From contig AP026543.1 of the NCBI GenBank assembly GCA_026075535.2, positions 7,936,001 through 8,000,000 of the forward strand: a stretch of DNA of 64,000 nt, in the 5' to 3' direction. The DNA comes from Tricholoma matsutake. Lineage: Eukaryota > Basidiomycota > Agaricomycetes > Agaricales > Tricholomataceae. Position numbers and translations under genes: made by a program. Below the pieces are notes generated by a model. The model had not been told where the DNA came from. It made no database searches and saw only the letters and a list, made by a program, of their open reading frames with translations. Positions 36,501 to 46,991 of this stretch are shown one piece after another. Each line of letters opens with the position of its first letter. The first letter of the stretch is position 1.

Positions 36501-37467
36501 ATCATCATCCATGATGCTTGATGACGGGGAGAGCGCCAATGATTTAAGCCCCGGACGCGGGATTGGGGTGGGGGAAGGAGTTGGGAGACCATTCACAACA
36601 CTGATGAGATTCTCAGGGGTCAGAGACAAAGGACGGAGAGTGAGATTGGCGGGGCGATGGCGCGACGGGGGAGCTTTGACGACAGCAACTACCGGACTGA
36701 CTGCGAGGGGCGGTTCAGGTGCCTGCAGCAGAGATTGCTGGGGCTTAGTCTGAAGGTCGTCATCTTCCTCTTCTTCTTCTACCAAAGTGTGAAGTTGATC
36801 CTTGGACGAGGAGGAAGATGAGAGAAGCTTGAATGAATCTCGCTTGTTGGCCATGAGGATACTGAGGCTTTGACCATAAGTGGGGGTAATAATTTGGGAG
36901 ACGGATGGCTTTGATGCTGAAAGAGACAGCCTCAGTGAATGTGAAGTTAAGTTGGCCGAGGATGAGACTTACAAAGATCAGACATAAGCTTCGGGGTCGA
37001 CAGCTCAGGGATTTCAACTTTGGAATAAGGGACGTCGGATTTGCCCTCGAGAGCCAAGAGAGCGCGGCGGCGGATGGAGTCTTTATCGCCAAAGTTGATG
37101 TTATCTTCGGATGTTGAAGGAGGAAGATCAGGAAGAGATACGCCCATCATCTCAGCGGATTCACCGCGAGTGGAAACAGAAGAGCGGCGCTTATGATGGG
37201 AATTACGCTTCGAGGATGGGGCGGGAATTGAAGCTGAAGAGCCGTCGAAAGAGTTTGTGGATCTTGAAGAAAGAGAAAAAGAAGAAGAAGATATAGATGT
37301 ACTGCGAGAATGAGAGCGAAAGTGGCCATGGTGATTCTTGTGAAAGTTGGATGGTAGACTTTTACCAAAAGTAAAAGACTCGAACTGAAAAGAATACAGT
37401 TTCTGAAGTGAAGAGGAGAATACAAAGTGAATACCTTTTTCCTTTCTGCCAATTCGTCTGTGCTCAT
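33582..37467 (-). CDS. Large disordered protein with central coiled coil, function unknown
   Basis: Three minus-strand exons (37467-37435, 37384-36973, 36916-33582) give 1259 residues. The start MSTDELAERKK is followed by a His/Ser-rich stretch and long Ser/Pro-rich disorder with SSPRPSLSVNIP-type sites. A coiled coil lies at about 400-600 (RLVADLKAERDELKRDVDGW, LEVEKSTLEKKLGSAEKLIA). Acidic runs and more Ser/Pro disorder follow. The tail is basic (RKRGYVSKEKQLEKLRNLLE) and ends in a small Cys pair (CKRCDEEVVFL). I recognise no catalytic domain. The architecture suits a cell-polarity, septin or cytoskeletal scaffold, but that is only a guess. A 524-codon frame on the opposite strand is a composition artefact. 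Confidence 0.8.
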
Positions 37468-37898
37468 GACTGTAAATAAGAAAGAAAGAAAAAAAAAAGA
37501 GGGAAGAGTCCTTGAGGGAGTGTATGAAAAGGAAAGGAAGTGTCAAAGAGGGCAAGCAACGACGAGGAAGATGATGGGAGAAACCAAAGAACCCAGCATC
37601 ACGTGCTCTCGTCTGACAATTTACATCGTCCTTCCCACAAATGCATATGAAACAGCGTCCTTGACGAGTCCATGATCTCAAGATCATACCAAAACGTAGG
37701 CATCAATATATATAGAATCACATCATGAACGATTTCCCTGCTCCATCCGTCCTTCCATCGCGCTAGCTATGTTAGGAGGACACGGAATTGGCTAGTAGCT
37801 ATTCGTGTCGACGGACAATTTGTTAGCTTTAAATTATAAATTTTAGATGGACTATCCGTTCCCGGTTGGTCTGGCGTTGTCCCGACGTGCTGTGTCAT

Positions 37899-38383
37899 TC
37901 AGTAAGAGGTGATCGCCACACCTCCAAGCTGCTGACACAGATCTTGGAGTGCATCCTTGTTAATATTCAAATCAATTATCCTTCTCCAAAAAAAAAAAAA
38001 ATTGTAACAGACCTCGCGTTGGACTTGTTCATCAGCCGCAAGTGTTTCTAGCCAAAACATCCCCGTTTGGAGATCCGGCGGGGGGATCGACGGATCGTCC
38101 GAGATTCTCAAGATACGACGCGCGAGCTCATTCCGCCGTTCAGTTGGTGTTTGGAATCTAACCAGGAAGGGTAGGGTCCTGTCCAGATTTCAATATTAGT
38201 ATAATTAATCTCTGCGCAAAGCAGAAAGGATGCTCACTCTTCGATGCCTATGGATGGCGGTTGAGATAGTATCCAGTCGATTACAGCCGCAGTGCGCTGA
38301 TACTGACGTTTGGAAATGAGGGAATTAGAAAATTATAGGGGGAATATGTGAATGTTTACCGAGTTGACTTTGACAGAATACAT
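37899..38383 (-). CDS. Small uncharacterised protein, 103 residues
   Basis: Four minus-strand exons (38383-38360, 38302-38238, 38178-38013, 37955-37899) splice in phase. The product begins MYSVKVNSYQRTAAVIDWIL, continues IEETLPFLVRFQTPTERRNE and ends LCQQLGGVAITSY. It looks like a compact helical protein. I do not recognise the family. The last intron contains a run of 14 T on the minus strand, which would make both the assembly and the splice site error-prone. Confidence 0.6.
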
Positions 38384-38970
38384 TGCAAGACGTCGGCAAT
38401 GTCACTTTATTTTCTCACGCTTGTCGCAGGCTCTCCTCCTCGTATAAAGCAGATATGAATTTCAAGACCTACATAGTCAACTTTTGAATCCCGCCAGAGT
38501 AAAAAGTACACAGAGCATACTGCGAAAGTAAAATTATTATAATATACGAATCGTCATTCGTTTTTTATTCATCGTAAATCGTCTTTCTTGTCCCACACAA
38601 AAGATAGAAAACACATAGAGAGAGAGAGAGAGAGAGAGCAGAGCAGATAAATCAATAGACGTCACGCAGCGCATTTATTTTGAAAAATGAAGAGTTAGTT
38701 ATTATGAGCAGAGCTCAGGATCCGGTGTGCAAAACATCACGGAAAGTCCTCCCGTCGAGGAAGGGCTGGACATGCGGGGGGCCGTATGTGCATTGTCCAT
38801 GATGTGAACTCCGCAAGTGCGGGGTGTGTGATTTTGGCGTGAGAGAGAAGCGTGGAGGGGGTTGGGGTTGGGGGTATGATGTTGATGGATGATGTACTTT
38901 GATTGATGGGGATGGAGAGTACTTGATCCAGGGATTGTGGGACGGAAAACTTGTTTTCTTGACTGTCCCA
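38384..38970. other. Intergenic stretch of 587 bp with dinucleotide repeat
   Basis: Contains the (AG)n repeat at 38617-38638 and the 3' flank of the bZIP gene. No gene is visible. Confidence 0.5.
38617..38638. repeat. (AG)11 microsatellite
   Basis: Eleven uninterrupted AG units, in the region upstream of the 103-residue gene. Confidence 0.95.
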
Positions 38971-40407
38971 CTAGTACCCATATCCAGCGCCACCGCGTCC
39001 TCCGACTGCGACACTCTTGGCTGCGCCCATGTTGACACTTATGGAGAGAGGCTGTGTTGTGCCACCATTCGAGGGGCCGAGACCGACAACGCCAGCTCCA
39101 CCGACCAATGCAGATAGTCTCGAAATCTCATCGCGAGAAGCGACGAGTGCAGAGGTGAGACGTTCGTTTTCGGTGGTAAGGTACTCTACTTTTGCTTGGA
39201 GTTGGGTAAGCCATGCCTTTTTGCGTTGACGACATTTAAGGGCGGCTTAAGTGAATTAAATCAGCAAGGTGATTGACGGGGGGGGTGGGAAAATAAAAGG
39301 AATACCTTGTCTGTTACGCTCGAGGAAATTCCTCCGCTTTTCTTCTTCAGTTTCAGGTTTTTTAGCGCCTCGTCTTGTTGCGGCACCAGGACGAGAGGAA
39401 AGATCATCCCCATCTGGATCGTCATCATCTTGATCGTCCATATCGTCATCATCGTCGTGTTCCTCTGTGCTAGAACGGCGGGCAACACGAGGGCCAGAGT
39501 TTGCACGGTTGCGTTTTGAACTATTGAGGGGTGGTTGTGTTGGGTCAGTGGGCTCGTATGATTTGCGTTTTGTAGAACGCTTTGTATTTACAGGGGGAGG
39601 TGGAGGTGGAGCGTTAAGGTTTGCACGAGCCTGAGCTTCCTCGCGTTTGGTAAGCTCTTGATGAGCTTGAGAGAGTAGAAAGAGACCATTAGCAGCAGTT
39701 GTTGCTGCATTTGAAGCGGAAGAAATGTAAGAGTCGTTTTCTTGTTGACCATTCTGATGAGGATTATTAGAGTTGGTTGTGGTTGTTGTTGTGGTTGTGG
39801 AAGGATTAATGACGTTGAGAGAGTTTGGAGTGATGGTATCTGAAGTAGAATTGTTTTGGTTTGAAGAACCATTACTTATGATTGCCAAGAAAGCAGAAGT
39901 GCCGGGAGAAGGAGGAAAAGCTACAGGACCACCTACAAGAGGGGTAAGACCTGTACCTGGAGTTAGACCTGTACGAGGAGTAAGACCAGATCTTGGAGTA
40001 AGACCAGTTCTGAAATCGAATTGAGAAGAAGAAGATTTATCAGAATTGATTTGAGGGCCAGCCAACATTGCAGGAGAAAGGGGACCAGCACGAAGAGAAC
40101 CCAAAGATTGACTATAATTATTCCAAGGAGTATAAGCCTGATCAGAAGGAGAAGAAATTGCAGTTATTGGAGGAAGGATAGGAGGAGGGGAAGAAGAAGG
40201 ATGAGGGGGAAGAAGAGGAGGAGGAGGAGGAGGAGGAGGAGGAGGAGGGGGAGGGGAAAGGGGAGAAGAAGGGGTGGTGGAAGGATGATGATCATTACGA
40301 ATATTTGAAGATGGAGTGACAGAGAAAGATTGTTCGAAAGGATTTGGTTCGAGGTCAAAGTCTGACCGGGTTTGACGAGTTGGTGGCGGTGAAGGTGAAT
40401 GCGACAT
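38971..40407 (-). CDS. atf1: Atf1/CREB-type bZIP transcription factor
   Basis: Two minus-strand exons (40407-39306, 39245-38971) give 458 residues. The basic region crosses the intron: RRNFLERNRQ then AALKCRQRKKAWL, containing the N-x7-R bZIP signature and matching the fission-yeast Atf1 type. A leucine zipper follows (VEYLTTENERLTSALVASRD). The N-terminal part is low complexity, with 13 prolines near 60, a repeated GLTPRTGLTPGTGLTP block (about 165-190) reminiscent of the Atf1 regulatory region, and an acidic stretch just before the basic region. Such factors act in the nucleus downstream of the stress MAP kinase Sty1/Hog1. The start MSHSPSPPPTRQ is chosen over an in-frame upstream Met that overlaps the neighbouring gene. 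Only 38 bp separate it from that gene's stop. Confidence 0.9.
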
Positions 40408-40445
40408 GACGATTACGATGACGAATGTCCAAAGGTGACGTATAT

Positions 40446-42156
40446 TTAATCTTTGTTTGTCTTTGTTATCATCTCCCACCAATCCCCTCGCCATCTCCCT
40501 TTATATTCTTTGATGTCTTCTCCCCATCCTTCTAATGATTCACCCAACTTCTCTTTCTCTTCTTCTTTCATCTCTGATATCTTACTTAGATATGTTCGAA
40601 TACTAAATACTATCGCTCCCGTTCTTCCCATCCTTCGAAGTGTCTGTCTCTCCACACGTAATCGCATGTTACTTTCCGTCGCTTTAGCAAATGTCTTGTG
40701 TCGTCCACTACCTTCTTCATCTTCTCCTCCATTCGTACTATATGACCATGCAAGTTCTTCTGCGTCAATATCTTCTTCCTCTCCTTCTTTCTTCACTACC
40801 TGAATGCTGTAATTCTCTCGCACAACTGGTTTATCTACTCCAAGCCTTTGGAAATATCGTTCCATACTCTTTTGTAATTTCGTTTCATCTGTCACATCTC
40901 AGTCTTAAAAATAAAAATAAAAAATACTTTCTTTAAACTCACATCGAGGTACATTCCCTGACAGATGAATTTCTTCCAATGGTAGCCCGATTTTTTCTTT
41001 CATACGCCAGAATCCTTTCTCTCTCTTTTGTTAGCCACTCTCAACATATCACCATTCGTACATACCTGGAACACAAATCACCCCTGCCTGGAAATAATAC
41101 TTTCCGTCCGTCCCTAACATTTCATCAATTCTCAACCTGCAATATACTACTACTACTACTCTGACGTTACCTTCTATCATCACCGCTAAATCTTCCTGTA
41201 CCCTAATTATACAAATCAATTCTCATCTTTTATATATTCAAACTAAAATGCTCACAAATGTGCTGCAACCTCTAATGCTTTTTCCGCTGTGCTTATATCT
41301 GGTGCAGTCAGAGGCAACTCGTATGTCTCACCCAATGGCACTATTGTCACTTTCTTGATAGCGGCTGCACCTTCCCATCCGTAACCCTGCCCTTCATCAC
41401 TATGACGCTCAACATGGAATGTCTTTGGATGTCGCCGCGATAAATATTCTGCAACCTCGTGAACTAATTCAATCGCTAATATTCCATTCATCAGTTCCTG
41501 ATCAATTCTCTTCCTCAGTATACCCCTCTTACCAGCCTCTCTTCCTGACTCCACCTTGCCTGGAGTTTCAGGAAGAACACAAATAGCCCCCTTTCCCCGT
41601 GTCCGTATCCGGTGTGCACGGATTCGGTGGTACGCCTCGTATTGATTGTCAATCTTTAACATCAGATATGTAATAAAATTTAAAAAAAATAATTTTGAGA
41701 TGCTGTACTTCAATCCATTCATTCCACGGCATAGGACGGATCCCCATCGTCACGCTGCCACAACCAATATAAGTTTCAAAAACGTCCATAGTAACAAATA
41801 CTAACTGGTGCTCCCCCCCTCGAAATGGCCGGTACGCAATTGGCTTGATTTCTGAAATATCAAGCGTGCATGCTGTTATAGGAGGGTACGTAAATCGTAC
41901 AGGCGTCCATTCTATTATCCGTCATAAAATAAAATAAAAGCTAATATACACAACACACACCTCCAGGATTCCTCCCCTTGTTGATACTCGTAGCCTTCTT
42001 GTCCCCGTATGATAAGGACTCTGCAGTCCTTGCCACATCAACAGATAGCAGGCGCCGCTTTCGGTACACAAGGGTTAGCGATCCAAGCATTACAACAAAT
42101 GCGTACACGACATTCGCTTTAGCGGTGGAGAGAATTAATCCCCAGTACGAGTCCAT
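40446..42156 (-). CDS. DUF3445 family, haem-dependent oxidative N-demethylase-like
   Basis: Nine minus-strand exons (42156-41961, 41911-41806, 41754-41709, 41653-41533, 41475-41256, 41202-41171, 41113-41066, 41014-40943, 40888-40446) give 427 residues. An N-terminal membrane anchor (NVVYAFVVMLGSLTLVYRKR) precedes the DUF3445 core: TMGIRPMPWNEWIE, then AIELVHEVAEYLSRRHPKTF, YYFQAGVICVPGFWRMKEKI, and LRVERQTLRRMGRTGAIVFS. The founding bacterial enzyme demethylates dimethylamine with haem. The fungal substrate is unknown. An in-frame Met 22 codons upstream is possible. The gene is divergent from the RBR ligase, with about 240 bp between starts. Confidence 0.85.
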
Positions 42157-42394
42157 GGTCCAAGTGAGAGCGATAAGTAAAAATAAAATACACACACTCG
42201 ACTTTCCACGGCAAATCAAAAAATACTCCTTGGGGATATATGTTCCTCATGCCAACATTGCACGCGGTGGTCACGACGTTTGCCACCCTGTGCCGCATTA
42301 AAGAACCTTGTAAATGTTATACAAGGCCGTCCATGTGCATGCATGCATGCTTCCTATAACACACGGGGGGCATAACACGTAATGACTTGACCAA

Positions 42395-45300
42395 ATGGCG
42401 ACGTCGGTCCAAGTCGAACAACCCTGTCCGTTCTTTCTAAAAGGTCGATGCCGCTATGGCGAGCGCTGCAAGTTTATCCACAAAGAGCCAGACCAGTCGG
42501 TGAGTCACGGGTAATTTTCGAATTCTTTACGAAAAATCTCCAAATAACGGGCTCAAGGTCGCCGCCAACAAATTATTGAAACGTGAACACACCGACAACC
42601 AGATTCAAGTTGGAGGCTCCGAATCTTCGACTCCACCAACTAGCTCTTCCAGGACTAATGGTAGAAGGAACAACGTCTGTCGAGCTTTCCAGGCTGGAAA
42701 TTGCACCAAAGGGCAAAGTTGTCGGTTTAGTCATGAAACAGACAAACCAAAGGTCCGTACGCCTGTATAAACTTTTTTTAAAAATAAAAAAAACGGGTGC
42801 AGGTACTCGTGATCAAGGATGTTCACACAACAATAAACGCACCGACCCAATTTGGATCCGAGAACACGGCACGACGAGCAGCGCCAAACCATAGCCGACA
42901 AACGGTGACTCAGCGAGAGTTGCATAGAGTCCAGTTTCAACGAGTTCGACGAGCAGAGCAAGACCTTCGCAAAGCCGAGGCACAACGAATTCGACGGGCT
43001 GAACAAGAAGCCCGCAAAGCGAAACACGAAGCCCGTAGGGCAGAGATCGTCGAGAAAGACGCAGCTGTTACCATTCGAGAGATCGTCCTTGGATCTACGT
43101 TGGTCACTTGTGCTGCCGGGGTCGACATCCAGCATGTTATTACCGGGTTTGAGACTTGTCGTCTCACTGTCAAAAATCTGCCACTCGACGCCAAGGCCGA
43201 GGAGGTGGTGACACTTTTCACTCAACAGGGACTTGACTCCCAAGATGTCATGATTCTCGGAATCAGCGAGAGCGACAGTAAGCATCGCGAAGCAAAAATT
43301 TTAACCAAGTCGGAACAAGGGAGAGTCGTCGCAGTTGGTCTGGACGGTATAGAATTCAGGGCCGAAAAATTACACTTTGAAGTCACTGAGAATGCTCCTG
43401 CGAACGCTATGGGGGAATCCACCGCACAGAACTCTGACGTGCTCACTATATTATGGCCTCCCCCATCTGCTTGCATGGTGGTTGTTTATCCTACAATGGA
43501 CGAAGCAACCAAAAAGGCTCAAACATTGGACAAGACCATCCTTAAAGACCACAGGGTCAAGGTTGAAATGAACCGGCCTCCCCCGCCTGGTCCTGCATTG
43601 CAGTACTATCGCCCATCTTCGATAAGAATAACTGGACTCCCTCCAGATATCACCATTGCGGAGGTTACAGAGTTCTCGGGCTCTTCGTCCGTCAGACAGC
43701 TTAAATCACACGTCTACAACCTCCCAGATGCCATCGAGGCTTTACGGCAAGCCTTACACGGCCGAGGCATGAGATCGTTTGAAGCAGCTTCGCGACCTGA
43801 TAGTATCAGTATTCAGGCCCGCTTTGACACCCGGGAGCTTGCAAAAGCGGCTCGCGACTCTCTTGATGGCAAGCGCCTTCGGCCTGACTTGCCATATTTC
43901 CGATTTTGGCTTCCCGATCCTCTTCGTTTTATCAGTACCATACCTCTACAACAGTATCGTGCACAGAAACGCCAGTGGGACGCGCTGGCTGCGTCCCCAG
44001 AAGACAGATCGTCGCAGCTTAGAATTCACATCCCCGATAGCAAGCGAGCCATTATCCGACTTACAGGAGATGATAAGAAAGCTGTTGGTTCTCTCAAAGT
44101 TAGGGTTGAAACACTTGTGGCGGGGGAGAGGTTAGATGTATCTTGCTGGCATAGGTCGTTTAACTCTGCGCAAGGGCAGAACTTCTTATCCAAGGTTCAC
44201 TCGGATACAGGTGTTTATATTCGAGTCGATAGGAGGATTCCAGCGTTAAAGATGCATGGGGACGGCGATGCAAAAGATACGGCTCGACGGATGATAATGG
44301 ATGAAGTTGACCGTTTGGCGCTTCTTGAATGGACTGTCCTCCTGAAGAGGGCTTCGGTCGGTTTCTTCGTGAGAAAGGGATTAGCAGCTTTGAAGGAAAT
44401 CTTGGGTGAAGATTCCGTGACTCTTGACTTGACATCCAAGCCCTGCAAACTCACAGTAAAGGGAGGTGAAGAAGCAAGACATACGTTAAACAGGTTGATG
44501 GATCAGTCACTTGAGGAGCTCGATTTCGACCAGCCTTTGGGAACTGAAATGGGGCACGTGTGTCCTATCTGTTACGACCAAGTCTCCCATCCTCTCTTGC
44601 TTGGATGTGGCCACATGTATTGCACGGCGTGTATTCGCCATTATCTAATATCCGCCTCCGACACCAAGAGTTTCCCGTTGGTGTGTATGGGAGATGAAGA
44701 TAAATGTCGACTACCAATCCCAATCCCAATCATTCAGAAGTTTCTGCTCCCTCAACAATTCAACCAGCTTATCAATGTTGCCTTTACCACATACTTGGAT
44801 CGTCACCCCCAGACCTTCCGATATTGCCCAACACCAGACTGCATTCAGATTTACCGCTGCAATGTGGACACGGCACTCAAGTGTCCGTCGTGTTTTGCGA
44901 CAGTGTGCTCCGCTTGCCACGAAGAGGCCCATGACGGCATGACATGTGCAGAACGAAAGCTGCACAACGACCCAACTGAACAAGACCGACTGAACGAGAC
45001 ATGGGCAGCGGCATCTGGGGTCAAGAAGTGTCCATCGTGTGATGTATGGATAGAAAAGATAGAAGGCTGCAACCATATGTCATGCAAGTGTGGAGCTCAC
45101 ATATGCTGGAAATGCATGGGTGTCTTTCCAAGAGATGCCATATACAAACATCTTCAAGACACGCACGGCGGTATTTTTGAATATGATGAAGCAGAAGATC
45201 CTGTCCCTCCACCCGTTGCAGCAGTTCAAGCACAGCAGGAAATTAACCGACTACGGGCGCTGAGGTATGCTCAACTCCTGGCGCAGCAGCAAGCAGAGCA

Positions 45301-45481
45301 ACGACAGCAAGAATTAAGGGAAGCTCTTGCTCGACGAGAGGCGGAGCGTCGACGTCAAATGGCAGAAGAAGCTGTTAGAAGGGCAGAATACCAAATGCAC
45401 TTGGACGTGCGACAGGAACAATTACGACAGGAAGCAGAACGGCGACGTCAGGAAAAAGGAGGATTCTGCGTTATCATGTAG
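42395..45481 (+). CDS. CCCH zinc-finger RBR E3 ubiquitin ligase with C-terminal CaaX box
   Basis: Three exons (42395-42499, 42558-42752, 42803-45481) give 992 residues. Two CCCH fingers open the protein (CPFFLKGRCRYGERCKFIH and CRAFQAGNCTKGQSCRFSH). An Arg/Glu-rich helix follows, then RRM/KH-like segments (CRLTVKNLPLDAKAEEVVTL, SIRITGLPPDITIAEV). RING1 starts near 687 (CPICYDQVSHPLLLGCGHMY). The in-between-RING covers about 760-825 (RYCPTPDCIQIYRC). RING2 starts near 843 (CPSCDVWIEKIEGCNHMSCK), with the catalytic Cys in GCNHM near 856. RBR ligases form a ubiquitin thioester on that Cys. The module resembles plant DEAH11/12 RBRs from memory. A Gln/Arg-rich coiled coil and basic RRRQEKGG lead to the last four residues CVIM, a consensus farnesylation site. 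Substrates are unknown. Confidence 0.9.
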
Positions 45482-45922
45482 ACGAGGCGGATCGCAGGAC
45501 AAATCAGTAACTGGTCTCCCTGATTGTAACTTTGCCCACTGGCAAGCTTCGAGTGTCGAACGTGGCAGGCTGATGTCTATCGTCATTTTTTTGGTTTCAC
45601 TTTGCTACATACATACAGTGACTTCATCGGGGAATTGGCATTGGTGATTTGATCAATGATTAGCACTTCGCAGTCAGCAGATCAGATTTTATCTGGACAT
45701 AAAACATCATAAAATAAATGTGAAGAGGGGGACACAGAATTGCAACATATGACCGGTGACTTATCACCATATGAGGGTCGCAAACTCTACAGTTGACCCT
45801 CTGCTGACTGGTGGCTGTGAAGTAGTCCGGAGAGAACCGGGCACTTGCCATTTTGGGAATTTCCACCTCCTCACTCCTTCACGGAATACTTTAGCAGGGC
45901 CTCCTTTCTACTAGCTTGATCA
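45482..45922. other. Intergenic stretch of 441 bp
   Basis: 3' flank of the RBR gene and promoter of the ATP synthase subunit gene. No further feature is seen. Confidence 0.4.
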
Positions 45923-46708
45923 TGGCCACAAAAGCAGCCGCTGTGGCAGTCGTAAGTCGGACTCCATTGAGGATAATCGCGAACTTAATTTCAACCTAGG
46001 ACTTCTCTCGTATTTACTCTTCTCTCGGCCTTGGAAAGGGTTTGATAGTATAGCAGTGTGGTGAATACATGCAAAGCTGATATCTTTATAGAAACTATTG
46101 CCTCACTACAGGCCTTCCGCAAACGACACACTGAGGCACAACGCCTCGCGACTCAATACGACTCCCAACCAACGACGGTGGACTTTGCTCATTACCGCTC
46201 CATCCTGAAGAACAAGGCGATAGTAGATGACGCGGAAAAGGTGTTAGAGGATTTCAAGCCAGTCACATATGATGTCAACGCACATGTCAATGCCATCGAG
46301 ACCTTTGAAGTGAAGGCGGTATGATCTGCTTTGTAATGGCTGCAAACCCAAAATTTATTCCTTTCCTTCAGGTTGCAAAGGCCAGGGAAACGGAGGAGAA
46401 AATAGACGTGGAACTTAAGGAGCTGCAGGCAACCCTTGCGAACATTGAACAAGTCCGACCTTTCGATCAGCTGACGGTTTGTCTTGTCTCATTCTGGTGT
46501 ATCAATTGATGCTCATTGAATCCAAGACTGAGGACGTTGCCAAAGCACATCCGCGCATCGTGGAGGCAGTTGAGACCATGCTTAAGAAAGGCAAATGGAC
46601 AGTCCCAGGTATGCTCTGGTCGCTCTTATTGGGGCTTATCCTCGACCCTCAACATTTCCTACTCTATAAGGCTATAAAGAGAAGTTTGGCGACCTCAACC
46701 TCATGTAG
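45923..46708 (+). CDS. atp7: Mitochondrial ATP synthase subunit d
   Basis: Six exons (45923-45952, 46000-46039, 46092-46318, 46372-46476, 46527-46608, 46671-46708) give 173 residues, the usual length. The start MATKAAAVAVDFSRIYSSLG is followed by TIASLQAFRKRHTEAQRLAT, YRSILKNKAIVDDAEKVLED and, at the end, WTVPGYKEKFGDLNLM. Subunit d is part of the peripheral stalk that holds F1 against rotation on the matrix side. All introns are in phase. Confidence 0.92.
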
Positions 46709-46991
46709 TTACTGGAATATCCGTAGAAATACTATTCCCTCGATCCAAAGAGAAAATCATCATAGATTCGATGTTCAGAAGCACATGACGAGACATTTGG
46801 AAGGCGGTAGCGATGACATGAAGTGGTACATGAACAGATCGCGAACATCTCCGAACCTGGAGATGCCATCTGAGGATTCTGGAGGTAAAACTTGCCTCGA
46901 CTTCCCGATCAGTCGTGATGAGATATATAGTTGAACTTGAAGTTGAATTTTTGTATTATACTTGCGAATTGAAACCCGTCACCATCCCCTC

